This document shows, piece after piece, positions 52,790-61,445 of a stretch of 64,000 bases of DNA. The translations under genes and the position numbers were made by a program. This DNA is from Marinospirillum sp031581385 (GTDB lineage: Bacteria; Pseudomonadota; Gammaproteobacteria; Pseudomonadales; Halomonadaceae). The notes below the pieces were generated by a model. It did not search any database. It had not been told where the DNA came from and saw only the letters and a list, made by a program, of their open reading frames with translations. Each line of letters begins with the position of its first letter. The first letter of the stretch is position 1. The stretch is taken from the NCBI RefSeq assembly GCF_044810985.1, contig NZ_CP085242.1, forward strand, positions 1,984,001-2,048,000, written 5' to 3'.

Positions 52790-53713
52790 ATGGCCGCAAA
52801 AAATCAGCTGGACCTTTTGGTCAGCAATTTCCAGCAAAAACGCCCGCTGCGTGCTGGCTCACTCATTATCACCGCTTATGGTGATGCCATCGTCCCGCGG
52901 GGCGGTACCGTCTGGCTGGGCAGCCTGATGAAGCTGCTGGAACCCGTGGGAGTCAGCGAACGCCTGGTGCGTACTTCTGTCTTCCGGCTGACCCGTGAAT
53001 CCTGGCTCCAGGCCGAGAAAGTCGGGCGCTGCAGTTACTATAGCCTGACTGGCCCCGGCCTGCGCCGCTTTGAGCAGGCTTTCCGTCAGGTCTACAACAT
53101 GGCAACCGAGGAGTGGATCGGTAACTGGTGCCTGGTGTTTCTGTCACAGCTGGACAACGGCAAACGCCGCAGTATCAAGGAAGAACTGGAGTGGATGGGG
53201 TTTGGCAGTCTAGCTCCGGGCGTGATGGCCCACCCGCGCATGGAAAAAAGCGAACTTCTCCCCCTCCTTCAGGAAAGAGATGCCCTGGATGAAACCATTG
53301 TCATGCAAAGTGAACCCCAGGAGCTGCTGACCTCCAAGGCGCTGCGACTTCAGGTCAAGGAAAGCTGGAACCTGAATCTTCTCGGTGAACGCTATGACAA
53401 CTTCCTGAATCAGTTTCGCCCCCTCTGGAATGAACTCAAGATTGAAGACAGCCTCTCCCCTGAAGACTGCTTCATTGCCCGTACCCTGCTGATCCATGAG
53501 TATCGTAAAGTGTTGCTGCGTGATCCGCTTCTTCCGGATGAGTTGTTGCCGGGCGACTGGGAAGGGCGCAGTGCCCGGCTTTTGTGCCGCAATCTTTACC
53601 GGCGCATTTATGCCCGCGCTGAAGAGTGGCTGGATGTGACCCTGGAAAATGCTTCAGGACCCTTGCCAGCACCGGCCCCGAATTTTTATCGGCGCTTTGG
53701 CGGCCTCGACTAA
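52790..53713 (+). CDS. paaX: PaaX-family transcriptional repressor
   Basis: 307 residues from the ATG at 52790, a length typical of PaaX. N-terminal winged HTH (GSLIITAYGDAIVPRGGTVW then VSERLVRTSVFRLTRESWL), the central NWCLVFLSQ and KEELEWMGFGSLAPGVMAHP, and the C-terminal domain are present. PaaX represses phenylacetate catabolic genes and is released by phenylacetyl-CoA. paaF-like, paaY and paaN lie 7-11 kb further right, separated by chemoreceptors and a small island. RBS is weak. Confidence 0.88.
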   Translation: MAAKNQLDLLVSNFQQKRPLRAGSLIITAYGDAIVPRGGTVWLGSLMKLLEPVGVSERLVRTSVFRLTRESWLQAEKVGRCSYYSLTGPGLRRFEQAFRQVYNMATEEWIGNWCLVFLSQLDNGKRRSIKEELEWMGFGSLAPGVMAHPRMEKSELLPLLQERDALDETIVMQSEPQELLTSKALRLQVKESWNLNLLGERYDNFLNQFRPLWNELKIEDSLSPEDCFIARTLLIHEYRKVLLRDPLLPDELLPGDWEGRSARLLCRNLYRRIYARAEEWLDVTLENASGPLPAPAPNFYRRFGGLD

Positions 53714-53853
53714 AGCCTAAAAGCGATACAGAAAAATGACTAAAATCAACAAAACGTTGTCATTTCGCTCTAGTCTTTACGACTTTCGTTGAGTATAGTC
53801 ACTCGCATCCGACTTCCTCCCGACTCTCAAAAATTATAATTGAGGCAAGTCTT

Positions 53854-55791
53854 ATGCTTTCATTCGTGCGCAACATCTCCATTCGCTACAAGCTGCTTCT
53901 GCTTGTGGTTCCCCCGCTCCTGGGTATGCTGGCCTATGCAGGCCTGAGCACCCGCAATGACCTGCAGCTCTACTCCAGTCTTCAGCAACAACAGCAGCTG
54001 GCTCAGGCACGCGATCAGTTGAACCGGGTCTTTTCCAGTTTTAACCAGACACGCCATGACGTTATCCTCGGGGAATCAACGGATTCCAAGCTACTTGAGG
54101 AGTTGCGCCAGTTGGACAGCCAGGCCCAGGGGCTGTCTTCCGAATTGCAAACCTCACTGGAAGGCAGCCTGGATCTGGCCCAGGGCCTGCTGAACAGTGA
54201 ACCACAGCTCGACACCCTTCTGGATCAGGGCAGCAGCCTCAACCGCTTGGCCCGACGTCTGGAATTGTTTTCCACCCAGCTTGCCGGTCAGGCCGGTGGC
54301 ATCACCACCCGCTGGCACTCGGCTCATCACGCCTTGATGCAGGCCATCAGCCGCATCCATGAAGAGCAGTTGCTACTCGGCCTGGCTTTTCAGGAAACCT
54401 ACTTCCCGGACGGTGCCTACCCACGCTTCATTCGCTTGCTGAGCGAACAGAATGTTTTCCTCAACACTTATAACAACCACCTTCAGAATGCTCCGGATTT
54501 ACGTCTGGACAACTGGATGGATAGTGAAACTTACCAACAGGTGCAGGAAGTCCGCCGCACTTCTGAACAGATTTATCTGGATGGCAACTTTGGCCTCAGT
54601 ATTTCCGGCGGTAACTGGCAGGAGCTCAGTGCCGCGCTTTTGGAAGTGCCCGAGAGCTTGCAGCGTGAAGTCCTCGACACCCTGACCCTCAGAGTTCAGG
54701 TGGAGCTGGATTCAGCCCGCCAGCGCCTGATTCTGGTGGGTTCTTCCAATGTTTTTCTGGTGTTGCTGGGTATTCTGATCGCCTGGTTCATCTATCGTCA
54801 GATCAGTCAACCGACCCTGCAGTTAACCCGCAGCATGGAGGGCGTTGCCAAGGATCTGGATTTGACCCGCAAGCTGTCCCTCAGCGGCAAGGATGAAACA
54901 GCCCAGGCAGCCAAGGCATTTGACCAGATGCTGGGGCAGGTGCGCCAATTGCTGGAAGAGGTCATCAAGGCCACCGGCGAAGTCGCCACCAGCTCCAACC
55001 TGGGCAAACGCGTGGCCAGCAGTCTGGAACAACAGGTGGGGCAGGGCCAGGGAAGTCTTGAGTCCATGCTGACCAGTGTTGAAGAACTGCACACAGCCAT
55101 TCACGAAGTGGCCCGCAATGCCGAAACCAGCCAGCAGACCTCACAGGATGCCAGTCGTCTGGCAGCCGGTGGCAGTGAGCTGGTCGCCACTTTACAGACT
55201 CACAACCAGTCACTGGAAGAAAGCCTGAGAGCCTCCGGCTCGAAAGTCACTGAACTGGCCGAACACAGCGAAAAGATCAACAACATCCTGGAAGTCATCA
55301 ACGACATCGCCGAACAAACCAACCTGCTGGCGTTGAACGCAGCCATAGAAGCCGCCCGCGCTGGCGATGCCGGAAGAGGCTTTGCGGTGGTGGCGGATGA
55401 AGTGAGGTCTCTGGCCGGTCGCTCGCGTGAAGCCACCGTGGAAATCAGCCAATTGCTGGAAAACAACCAGCTGGCTGCCAAAGAAGCCGTCAGCCGTATG
55501 GACTCCAGCCTGGCCCAGGCCGACGAGGTCAGCCATTACCTGGAACAGGCCGGACAATCCCTGCAGGAAATCAATTCGGCAGTGGAAGGCATTCACACCG
55601 CCAACGTGGAAACCGCTTCAGCAGCCAACCAGCAAAGAGCAACCGCTGACCAGCTCAGTGATAGCGCCCGCCAGATGAATGCCCTCTATCAGGAAACCGG
55701 ACGCGAAGTGGAAGAACTGGAAAACAACAGCAACAGCCTGGAGCAGCTTCTGCAAAGCCTGGATCGGCAGCTTAAGCGCTTCAAGACCTGA
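53854..55791 (+). CDS. Methyl-accepting chemotaxis protein with NIT-type sensor
   Basis: 645 residues. TM1 is at about 12-30, a long all-helical periplasmic domain at about 35-285 (with FSSFNQTRHDVILGESTD and LLLGLAFQETYFPDGAYPRF) resembling the nitrate/nitrite-sensing NIT domain, TM2 at about 290-312, then HAMP. The signalling tip is NLLALNAAIEAARAGDAGRG. Ligand inferred only by domain resemblance. No tethering pentapeptide is seen at the C-terminus. Confidence 0.88.
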   Translation: MLSFVRNISIRYKLLLLVVPPLLGMLAYAGLSTRNDLQLYSSLQQQQQLAQARDQLNRVFSSFNQTRHDVILGESTDSKLLEELRQLDSQAQGLSSELQTSLEGSLDLAQGLLNSEPQLDTLLDQGSSLNRLARRLELFSTQLAGQAGGITTRWHSAHHALMQAISRIHEEQLLLGLAFQETYFPDGAYPRFIRLLSEQNVFLNTYNNHLQNAPDLRLDNWMDSETYQQVQEVRRTSEQIYLDGNFGLSISGGNWQELSAALLEVPESLQREVLDTLTLRVQVELDSARQRLILVGSSNVFLVLLGILIAWFIYRQISQPTLQLTRSMEGVAKDLDLTRKLSLSGKDETAQAAKAFDQMLGQVRQLLEEVIKATGEVATSSNLGKRVASSLEQQVGQGQGSLESMLTSVEELHTAIHEVARNAETSQQTSQDASRLAAGGSELVATLQTHNQSLEESLRASGSKVTELAEHSEKINNILEVINDIAEQTNLLALNAAIEAARAGDAGRGFAVVADEVRSLAGRSREATVEISQLLENNQLAAKEAVSRMDSSLAQADEVSHYLEQAGQSLQEINSAVEGIHTANVETASAANQQRATADQLSDSARQMNALYQETGREVEELENNSNSLEQLLQSLDRQLKRFKT

Positions 55792-55827
55792 TAGAGGTAT
55801 CATTTTTTGTACTGAAAATGGCGACTG

Positions 55828-55879
55828 TACGTGAATTGGGAGTATATTTTTAACCACCAGGAACTCCCAAATTCACGTA
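55828..55879. repeat. Inverted repeat after the NIT chemoreceptor gene
   Basis: Left arm TACGTGAATTGGGAGT (55828-55843) and right arm ACTCCCAAATTCACGTA (55863-55879) are complementary with one bulge, with a 19-base loop. GTAGGAGCGCG follows, reminiscent of pseudomonad REP-like elements. It may be a terminator remnant or the edge of the island that follows; the class is not certain. Confidence 0.5.
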
Positions 55880-56021
55880 GGAGCGCGAAAAATTCTCAAG
55901 AAACTAAAGTTCCTAAGTTTTCTACAGCCTGAGTGCCCGCAGCACGCGCGAATTTGTAATGAAGGCGAAGCCGGAACAGAAAAGCCGTCGCTTTGCCTGC
56001 TATTATTATGTCTCGACTGCC

Positions 56022-56765
56022 TCATACTCGACTTTTTAAGAACTCGTAAACAAACGAACCAATCACAGAGCCGGTTATACCAAGCATTAACGCAAACACA
56101 CTAGATATAACAAGTGCCGCAATTGGGTGCCTTTTAACGTGACCGATTAATCTGAAATATAAATCTTTTTTGATGCGTTTGATATCACTTTGGGTATTTT
56201 CAATATCGGACTTCGATACTCTTTCCTGCTTCAATCTCTCCTGACATTCATCACATATTTGCGGCTTATGGCAAGAAGCGACTAAATCTGTTTTTATGCC
56301 ATTCATGTCAAATAGGCACCCACGCGTCTCATCGTGGGTAAAACCTGGTGCGTCATCAAAATCAGGGATTGTGTTTCCCGCACGCCTAAATAAAAGTGTG
56401 TACGCATAAAGTAAACGATAAACAACATTTTCTAACGGAATATTGTAGTGATCGAGGATGTCTTTGATTTGATGGAAGGTAAATACAATTTGATTATTAC
56501 CTAGCCGTCTCGAATACCAGTTGTCCTCAACAGGAACGTTTACAATAGCGATCATGAAATCAGCATTAAACTGATTTGGGATCTGTCCTTTTACTGCATT
56601 GTCTGAGAACTCCCAATCAAAACCATCGGAGTCACAACGAAGTGCATAATTGTCGATATCTTCGACAACCTCGAAAGTCTTAGATGACCAACTTTTTATT
56701 TTCTTGGGTTGGAACTCTAAAGGCAAGTGTCCTATAGATACCAGCTTGATCCTAACTTTGCTCAT
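56022..56765 (-). CDS. Hypothetical protein with C-terminal membrane anchor, AT-rich
   Basis: 247 residues; not recognised. The N-terminal 130 residues are soluble with mixed alpha/beta content. The middle has GCLFDMNGIKTDLVASCHK followed by PQICDECQERL, a Cys pattern that could bind metal. A short helix (SKSDIENTQSDIKRIKKDL) leads to one C-terminal membrane segment (HPIAALVISSVFALMLGITG). Base composition is much more AT-rich than the chemoreceptor genes on either side, which suggests acquisition. RBS is GGAAG. It stands alone beside a transposase relic and the AAA/DUF4276 pair. Confidence 0.65.
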   Translation of the reverse strand: MSKVRIKLVSIGHLPLEFQPKKIKSWSSKTFEVVEDIDNYALRCDSDGFDWEFSDNAVKGQIPNQFNADFMIAIVNVPVEDNWYSRRLGNNQIVFTFHQIKDILDHYNIPLENVVYRLLYAYTLLFRRAGNTIPDFDDAPGFTHDETRGCLFDMNGIKTDLVASCHKPQICDECQERLKQERVSKSDIENTQSDIKRIKKDLYFRLIGHVKRHPIAALVISSVFALMLGITGSVIGSFVYEFLKSRV

Positions 56766-57083
56766 AAACTTCCTTATAGAAACATAACGAGCCTGTAGAA
56801 TAACCTCTTTTCAGCCAGCTTTCCCTACCAACAGCTCGTTCTCTGTTGTTCATTTTTGAGTTGCCGGTTTTGGTCGGCAACCCTTACTTTATTCTGTGTT
56901 TCTGGCCTTTTCAGGCTTTGACCTTTGTAAGCTGGTCATCATGGTGCTTCCAGAACCCTATTTCGAGACCGATTTAACCCCACCCCTGCTGCTTTATTGA
57001 ACCAGCTTGCCATAGTGAGCCAGCTTTTCAATGTTGTGGATCAGGCAATAGAGAAGCAATTCAGTCCTTTGCAGTCAACCAGT
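56766..57083. other. Intergenic region, 318 bp, with transposase relic
   Basis: No complete gene. It contains a perfect hairpin GTTGCCG / CGGCAAC (around 56862-56883) and, at 56994-57074, the decayed 3' end of a transposase gene. The region links the AT-rich membrane protein to the DUF4276 gene. Confidence 0.5.
56994..57074 (-). pseudogene. Remnant of a transposase C-terminus (IS1182-like)
   Basis: On the minus strand a short frame reads LQRTELLLYCLIHNIEKLAH then YGKLVQ and a stop. This is the typical last helix of IS1182-type DDE transposases (CLVHNIEKLA pattern), with an upstream stop in frame, so only the tail survives. It is direct evidence of past insertion-sequence activity at this site. 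Confidence 0.6.
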
Positions 57084-57632
57084 TTATGACAGTTGCGCCA
57101 GTTGGCTTACCCACTGATTGAAGCGTGGGCATTGCTCACGAACTTCAGCCAGTGAATCTTGTAGAATAACAGGGCCGTGCAGTTTTTTATCGTAGGCGGG
57201 AACCTGGGCTTTGATGCGGCGTGACGGGCAGGTGTCATAACCATCGTTCACTTGTTCCGCCCCACCATACTGCTTCGTAAGCTGCTCCAGGGTTTGCTTT
57301 AATCCGGCAACACCCAGGGTTTTCTCCGCTGCATCGGGTGCAGCCAATACCAGGGCTTCGAACTCATACTGTTGCACATAGGGAATCAGTCGTTGCTGAC
57401 TTTCTGGTTCAACCAGCTCTAATATTGCTGCTTCCAGGGTTTCAACTTTACCTGGAGGGCGTTTGTGAAAGCCATAGTAGTCGTAAAAGGTCGTGACACG
57501 ATCAAACTGCTTCAGCAGGGCTCGAAGTTCTTTGCCAATACGCTCCAGAGAGACCCGTCCACGCAAGCCCACTGGGCTGGCATAGATTTGGTAATCAGTC
57601 GCACCTTCTACACTGATACCTAATCGCATCAT
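57084..57632 (-). CDS. DUF4276 family protein (TOPRIM-like partner of an AAA ATPase)
   Basis: 182 residues starting at the ATG that overlaps the ATPase stop (TGATG). It has MRLGISVEGATD at the N-terminus, VTTFYDYYGFHKRPPGK, RLIPYVQQYEFEALVLAAPD, and the C-terminal CPSRRIKAQVPAYDKKLHGP and CPRFNQWV, a clear DUF4276 pattern with acidic residues as in TOPRIM-type nucleases. The part between ATD and the YDYYGF motif seems 15-20 residues shorter than I expect for the family, so an internal in-frame deletion is possible. Coupling to the ATPase indicates a two-gene module, plausibly phage defence. Confidence 0.82.
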   Translation of the reverse strand: MMRLGISVEGATDYQIYASPVGLRGRVSLERIGKELRALLKQFDRVTTFYDYYGFHKRPPGKVETLEAAILELVEPESQQRLIPYVQQYEFEALVLAAPDAAEKTLGVAGLKQTLEQLTKQYGGAEQVNDGYDTCPSRRIKAQVPAYDKKLHGPVILQDSLAEVREQCPRFNQWVSQLAQLS

Positions 57633-58693
57633 CAGGGAGTGCCTCCCAACAGGTTTTTCTCCCAAAGATCACCCAGATGATAATCTTCCAGCCAGGCTGC
57701 TAAACGATCCGAGTCAATCTTGTTGAAGGTGGAGTGGTTTTCCCTGTGTTCAACAATAATCAGTTGTTCTGCTTCGAACTCATTGGCCAGGGTGACCGAC
57801 TGAGTGGATATAATCACCTGGGTTCGTTCGCTGGCCGAACGCAACATGGATGCCAGTAACTGAATAGCATAAGGGTGCAAACCAAGCTCGGGTTCATCCA
57901 GCAAGATGATTGAGGGCAGCTCAGGCTGAAGCAGCAAAGTGGTCAGACAAATAAATCTCAGGGTGCCGTCAGAAAGGGAGTGGGCATCAAAGTAGGCATC
58001 ATTACCCTTGTGTTTCCAGCGCAGCCTTATCCTGGTTGAGTTGTAGCGATCAGGAGCAAGAATAAAATCCTGAAAGAAGGGGGCAGCACGCTGGACGGTA
58101 TTGATAATCCTTTGATAGGCATCAGGAGCGTGTTGCTGAATCCCGTAAAGGAAGGCTGCCAGGTTTTCACCCTGCTCTCTTAGCTGCTCTGAATCCTCAA
58201 CTTCGCAGGGTTGTTTCACCCCGGCACTGCTACTGGTGTCATGGAAGTGGTAAACCTTCCAATCTTGAAGATACCCGGCAATTCGACCTTCGGCGGTTGC
58301 ATCAGAAGCGCGAGGCAAACCGGATTCATCCGAACCGGGCGTTGAAAGTGATGTGGAATCACAAGCATCCGTCTTGAAGACCAGACGGCCATCATTGGTT
58401 GGTATCAGCTCGAAATCATAGGTATGTGCGTTAAAAGCCAGGGAGGCTTGCAATGAGGGGGTATGTTTGCGGCCAAAGTGCAGCAAGGCCTCGGCCCCAC
58501 CCTGTTCAGCCACGAACAACTGCAAGTCTTTTTGCTGGAGCTTGTGCATGAAGCGGAAAAAATTGATGAAATTGGACTTGCCCGCCCCATTTGGCCCAAT
58601 CAAAACATTGAGGCTGCTCAGTTTCAGGTCTATCGACTGAATAGACCGGAAACCGTTGAGTTTGATTTGATCCAAATGGCCTGACGTAGACAT
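57632..58693 (-). CDS. AAA/ABC-type ATPase (COG4637/AAA_21), partner of DUF4276
   Basis: 353 residues. Walker A GPNGAGKS at 33-40, signature-like AHSLSDGTLRFICLTTLL, Walker B SIILLDEPELGLHPYAIQLL, and switch region VIISTQSVTLANEFE. The short middle region has no coiled-coil arms, unlike SMC/RecF. ATPases of this kind form two-gene modules with nuclease-like partners (compare RloA-RloB, and PARIS AriA-AriB with DUF4435). Translationally coupled to DUF4276 downstream. Role in defence is inference. Confidence 0.85.
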   Translation of the reverse strand: MSTSGHLDQIKLNGFRSIQSIDLKLSSLNVLIGPNGAGKSNFINFFRFMHKLQQKDLQLFVAEQGGAEALLHFGRKHTPSLQASLAFNAHTYDFELIPTNDGRLVFKTDACDSTSLSTPGSDESGLPRASDATAEGRIAGYLQDWKVYHFHDTSSSAGVKQPCEVEDSEQLREQGENLAAFLYGIQQHAPDAYQRIINTVQRAAPFFQDFILAPDRYNSTRIRLRWKHKGNDAYFDAHSLSDGTLRFICLTTLLLQPELPSIILLDEPELGLHPYAIQLLASMLRSASERTQVIISTQSVTLANEFEAEQLIIVEHRENHSTFNKIDSDRLAAWLEDYHLGDLWEKNLLGGTP

Positions 58694-58768
58694 GGTTCAC
58701 CTATGAGAAATAGCGCCCTTCTGATCCAGGGTAAGGTGAGATAATTTTACAGGGTGCTGGAACAAAAG

Positions 58769-58800
58769 AAAGGTAGGCTTGCATGAGACCCTACCTTTTT
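58769..58800 (-). terminator. Terminator after the sCache chemoreceptor gene
   Basis: Perfect 9-bp stem AAAGGTAGG / CCTACCTTT with a 12-base loop. It is followed by CTTTTG on the minus strand and by TTTTT on the plus strand. It lies just beyond the stop of the minus-strand chemoreceptor gene. Confidence 0.75.
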
Positions 58801-58806
58801 ATGGAT

Positions 58807-60501
58807 TTAACCCAGCTTAAAGCCACTAACCAGCTCTTTAAGCTTCTCGGCCCTCCCTGCCAGGCTCTGGTTAACCTGTTCGGTTTCTTCCACAGCCTGA
58901 GCACTCTGGTCAGCCAGTTGATTGATCCGCATCATGCTGGCACTGATGTCTTCAGCTACGGAGCTTTGTTCCCTGGCGGCCTGTTCGATCTGCATGCCTC
59001 TTTCGGTTACCTGGCGTACACTCTGATTAATCGCATCCAGGGCTTCACCGGCTGCCCTGGCCTGGTCGGCACAGCTTTCGGCCTCTTCACTGCCCTGGAC
59101 AATGGCCGCTGAAACATCAGCCGCTGCTGACTGGACTTCAGCAATAATCCGATCGATTTTTCCGGTGGCATCCTGGGTGCGGGTGGCCAACAGGCGAACT
59201 TCATCCGCCACTACCGCAAACCCGCGTCCCTGTTCACCGGCTCGGGCGGCTTCTATGGCCGCATTCAACGCCAAGAGGTTGGTTTGCTCGGCAATTTCGC
59301 TAATGGTGCTGATGACCTGGCCAATATTTCGGCTGCCGTCATCCAGACGTTCGATGACTTCCAGCAAACCGTGCATGCGAACAGCGAGCTTGCCAATCGC
59401 CTGGGTGGTTTCTTCGACCACCTGCTGGCCCTTGTTCGTCTGTTGCTGGGTTTGTTCTGCTGCGGCCAGGGTTGCGCCAGCATGTTCAGACACCTCACTG
59501 GAAGAAGCGGCCATTTCAGTGGTGGCTGAGGCCACCTGATCGGTTTCACTTTTTTGCTGCAAAGCCATGCGCGCACTTTGCTGGCTGGCATTCAGCACCT
59601 GGTTGGTGGATGCCGCCAGATCCTGAGAGGTTGCCGCGACTTCCCGCAGAACACTGCTGAGTGCCGCAGAATTGCGATTAAAAGCGGAAAACAGCTGACC
59701 CAGTTCATTTTTCTCACTGGCCTGCAAACGGAGACTCAGGTCTTTATCAGCCTTTGCCAGACGACCGGCATTGGTAGTCAGGGGGTTCACAACACTGCGC
59801 TGCATGACATGAGCAAAAAACAACACCATCAGCACGCCGATCAGGGCCAAAACACCAATACTCAAAGCCAGCTGCCAGAACTGAGCGCTGACGTCATCTA
59901 TATAAATGCCGGTGCCGATCAGCCAGCCCCACTCCGGGTCGGCGGTCACATAAGAAAGTTTGGTGTAGCGCTCTTCAGTCACTCCACCGCCGGACAGGGG
60001 CTTGGGCCACTGGTATTCCACAAAACCCGAGCCGTAGCGTTTGACGGTTTCCACAAAAGCAGTAAACAAATTGGCTTGATCGAGAGTTTGCTGCTGGTCA
60101 CCCGCCTGGTTTCGCATCAGGGTGGCATGTTCAAAACGATCACCATCCAGCAGCTGTCCGTCCAAAGCAGGAACGGTAGGGTGCATGACCATTTTGGGTA
60201 TGGGGTCGCCCAGATCATTAACCCAAATATATTCGGTTGTGTCGTAGCGAAGGTTACGCAGTGTGGCCAGGGCTTCCTGCTGAGCCTGGGATCGGCTCAA
60301 CTGCCCCTCCGCTTCCAGAGTTTGATAGCGGTCGACAACCCCCAGAGCCAGATCAACGACACCGATGACCTGCTTTTCTTTTTCCTGGATGAGAGTTGAA
60401 TTCAAGGACTGAAGGGCGACACCGGCCATGAGAACAAAACCGATCAGGGAGATCAGGGGAATGATCTTGAGGCGCAGCCCCAGGCTGTAGATATTAAACA
60501 T
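58807..60501 (-). CDS. Methyl-accepting chemotaxis protein with single Cache sensor
   Basis: 564 residues. TM1 is at about 12-32, a periplasmic sCache_2-type domain at about 40-195 (TTEYIWVNDLGDPIPKMVMH, and WGWLIGTGIYIDDV at its end), TM2 at about 198-220, HAMP, then signalling tip NLLALNAAIEAARAGEQGRG. sCache_2 receptors often detect short organic acids. It ends in the FKLG tail without an NWETF pentapeptide. Confidence 0.92.
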   Translation of the reverse strand: MFNIYSLGLRLKIIPLISLIGFVLMAGVALQSLNSTLIQEKEKQVIGVVDLALGVVDRYQTLEAEGQLSRSQAQQEALATLRNLRYDTTEYIWVNDLGDPIPKMVMHPTVPALDGQLLDGDRFEHATLMRNQAGDQQQTLDQANLFTAFVETVKRYGSGFVEYQWPKPLSGGGVTEERYTKLSYVTADPEWGWLIGTGIYIDDVSAQFWQLALSIGVLALIGVLMVLFFAHVMQRSVVNPLTTNAGRLAKADKDLSLRLQASEKNELGQLFSAFNRNSAALSSVLREVAATSQDLAASTNQVLNASQQSARMALQQKSETDQVASATTEMAASSSEVSEHAGATLAAAEQTQQQTNKGQQVVEETTQAIGKLAVRMHGLLEVIERLDDGSRNIGQVISTISEIAEQTNLLALNAAIEAARAGEQGRGFAVVADEVRLLATRTQDATGKIDRIIAEVQSAAADVSAAIVQGSEEAESCADQARAAGEALDAINQSVRQVTERGMQIEQAAREQSSVAEDISASMMRINQLADQSAQAVEETEQVNQSLAGRAEKLKELVSGFKLG

Positions 60502-60649
60502 CCTGTTATTCCTTCTTTATTGTTGTTATCTGTACCTTTTGCAGGCATCAGCTACCGGGCAGGAAAGAAGGTGAAGACCGGCTTTCCTTGTCCGGGTTTA
60601 AGGGCATTTTAGTGAAAACTTCTGTTAATAGCTATGCAGAAACGCCTGA

Positions 60650-61435
60650 TTAACGATTATTGAAATCCGGCTTGCGCTTCTCGACAAACGCTCGCATACC
60701 TTCGCTGCGATCTTGAAAGGCAAAACTGCTCTGGAAAGCGCGGCGTTCAAAGCGCAGCCCTGCACTCAGGGTGGTTTCAAAGGCCTGATCCACAGCTTCC
60801 CGAATCATCATCGTCACCGGGCGTGACTGGGCCGCTATGCTGGTTGCTGTTTTCAGGGCTTCTTCAAACAGTTCTGCAACCGGCAGGATGCGACTCACCA
60901 GGCCAGCGCGTTCGGCTTCTTCCGCTTCCAGCATGCGTCCGGTCAGACACATTTCCATGGCTTTGGCCTTGCCCAGGGCACGGGTCAGGCGCTGAGTGCC
61001 ACCGGCACCCGGCATGGTGGCCAGCTTGATTTCCGGTTGTCCGAAGCGGGCGGTATCACTGGCCAGAATAAAATCACAGGCCATGGCCAGCTCACAACCA
61101 CCGCCCAGTGCCATGCCGGATACAGCAGCAATCATGGGTTTGCGACGGGATTCCATGACTTCCCAGCCGTCACCTTTCAAGTAGGGAAAATCTGACTTGA
61201 AAAGATCGGCATATTCTTTGGATGCCATTTCAGAAATATCTGCACCAGCGGCAAAGACCTTTTCACTGCCTTTGATCAGAATACAACCAATCGCTTCATC
61301 TTCTTCAAAAGCCTTCACGGCCTGGCCGACTTCACTGATCAAAGCAATCGACAGGGCGTTGTGTACTTTGGGGCGGTTGAGGGTAATCACACCCACCGCA
61401 GCTTGGGTTTCAACCAGAATATTTTCGTAAGACAT
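60650..61435 (-). CDS. paaF: Enoyl-CoA hydratase, probably PaaF (2,3-dehydroadipyl-CoA hydratase)
   Basis: 261 residues from the ATG at 61435. Crotonase fold: oxyanion-hole FAAGADISEM and MALGGGCELAMACD, and catalytic Glu residues in GGCEL and FGQPEIKLATMPGAGGTQRL, so both acid/base residues of true hydratases are kept. Length is typical. It is 10 bases after paaY on the minus strand, which favours PaaF in the phenylacetate pathway over a general beta-oxidation hydratase. PaaG is less likely because its active site differs. Confidence 0.82.
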   Translation of the reverse strand: MSYENILVETQAAVGVITLNRPKVHNALSIALISEVGQAVKAFEEDEAIGCILIKGSEKVFAAGADISEMASKEYADLFKSDFPYLKGDGWEVMESRRKPMIAAVSGMALGGGCELAMACDFILASDTARFGQPEIKLATMPGAGGTQRLTRALGKAKAMEMCLTGRMLEAEEAERAGLVSRILPVAELFEEALKTATSIAAQSRPVTMMIREAVDQAFETTLSAGLRFERRAFQSSFAFQDRSEGMRAFVEKRKPDFNNR

Positions 61436-61445
61436 GGGATTTCTC

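Noticed and set aside
55800..56000. Short array of repeats suggestive of CRISPR
   Set aside because: Only a single imperfect inverted repeat is present; no regularly spaced direct repeats and no cas genes.
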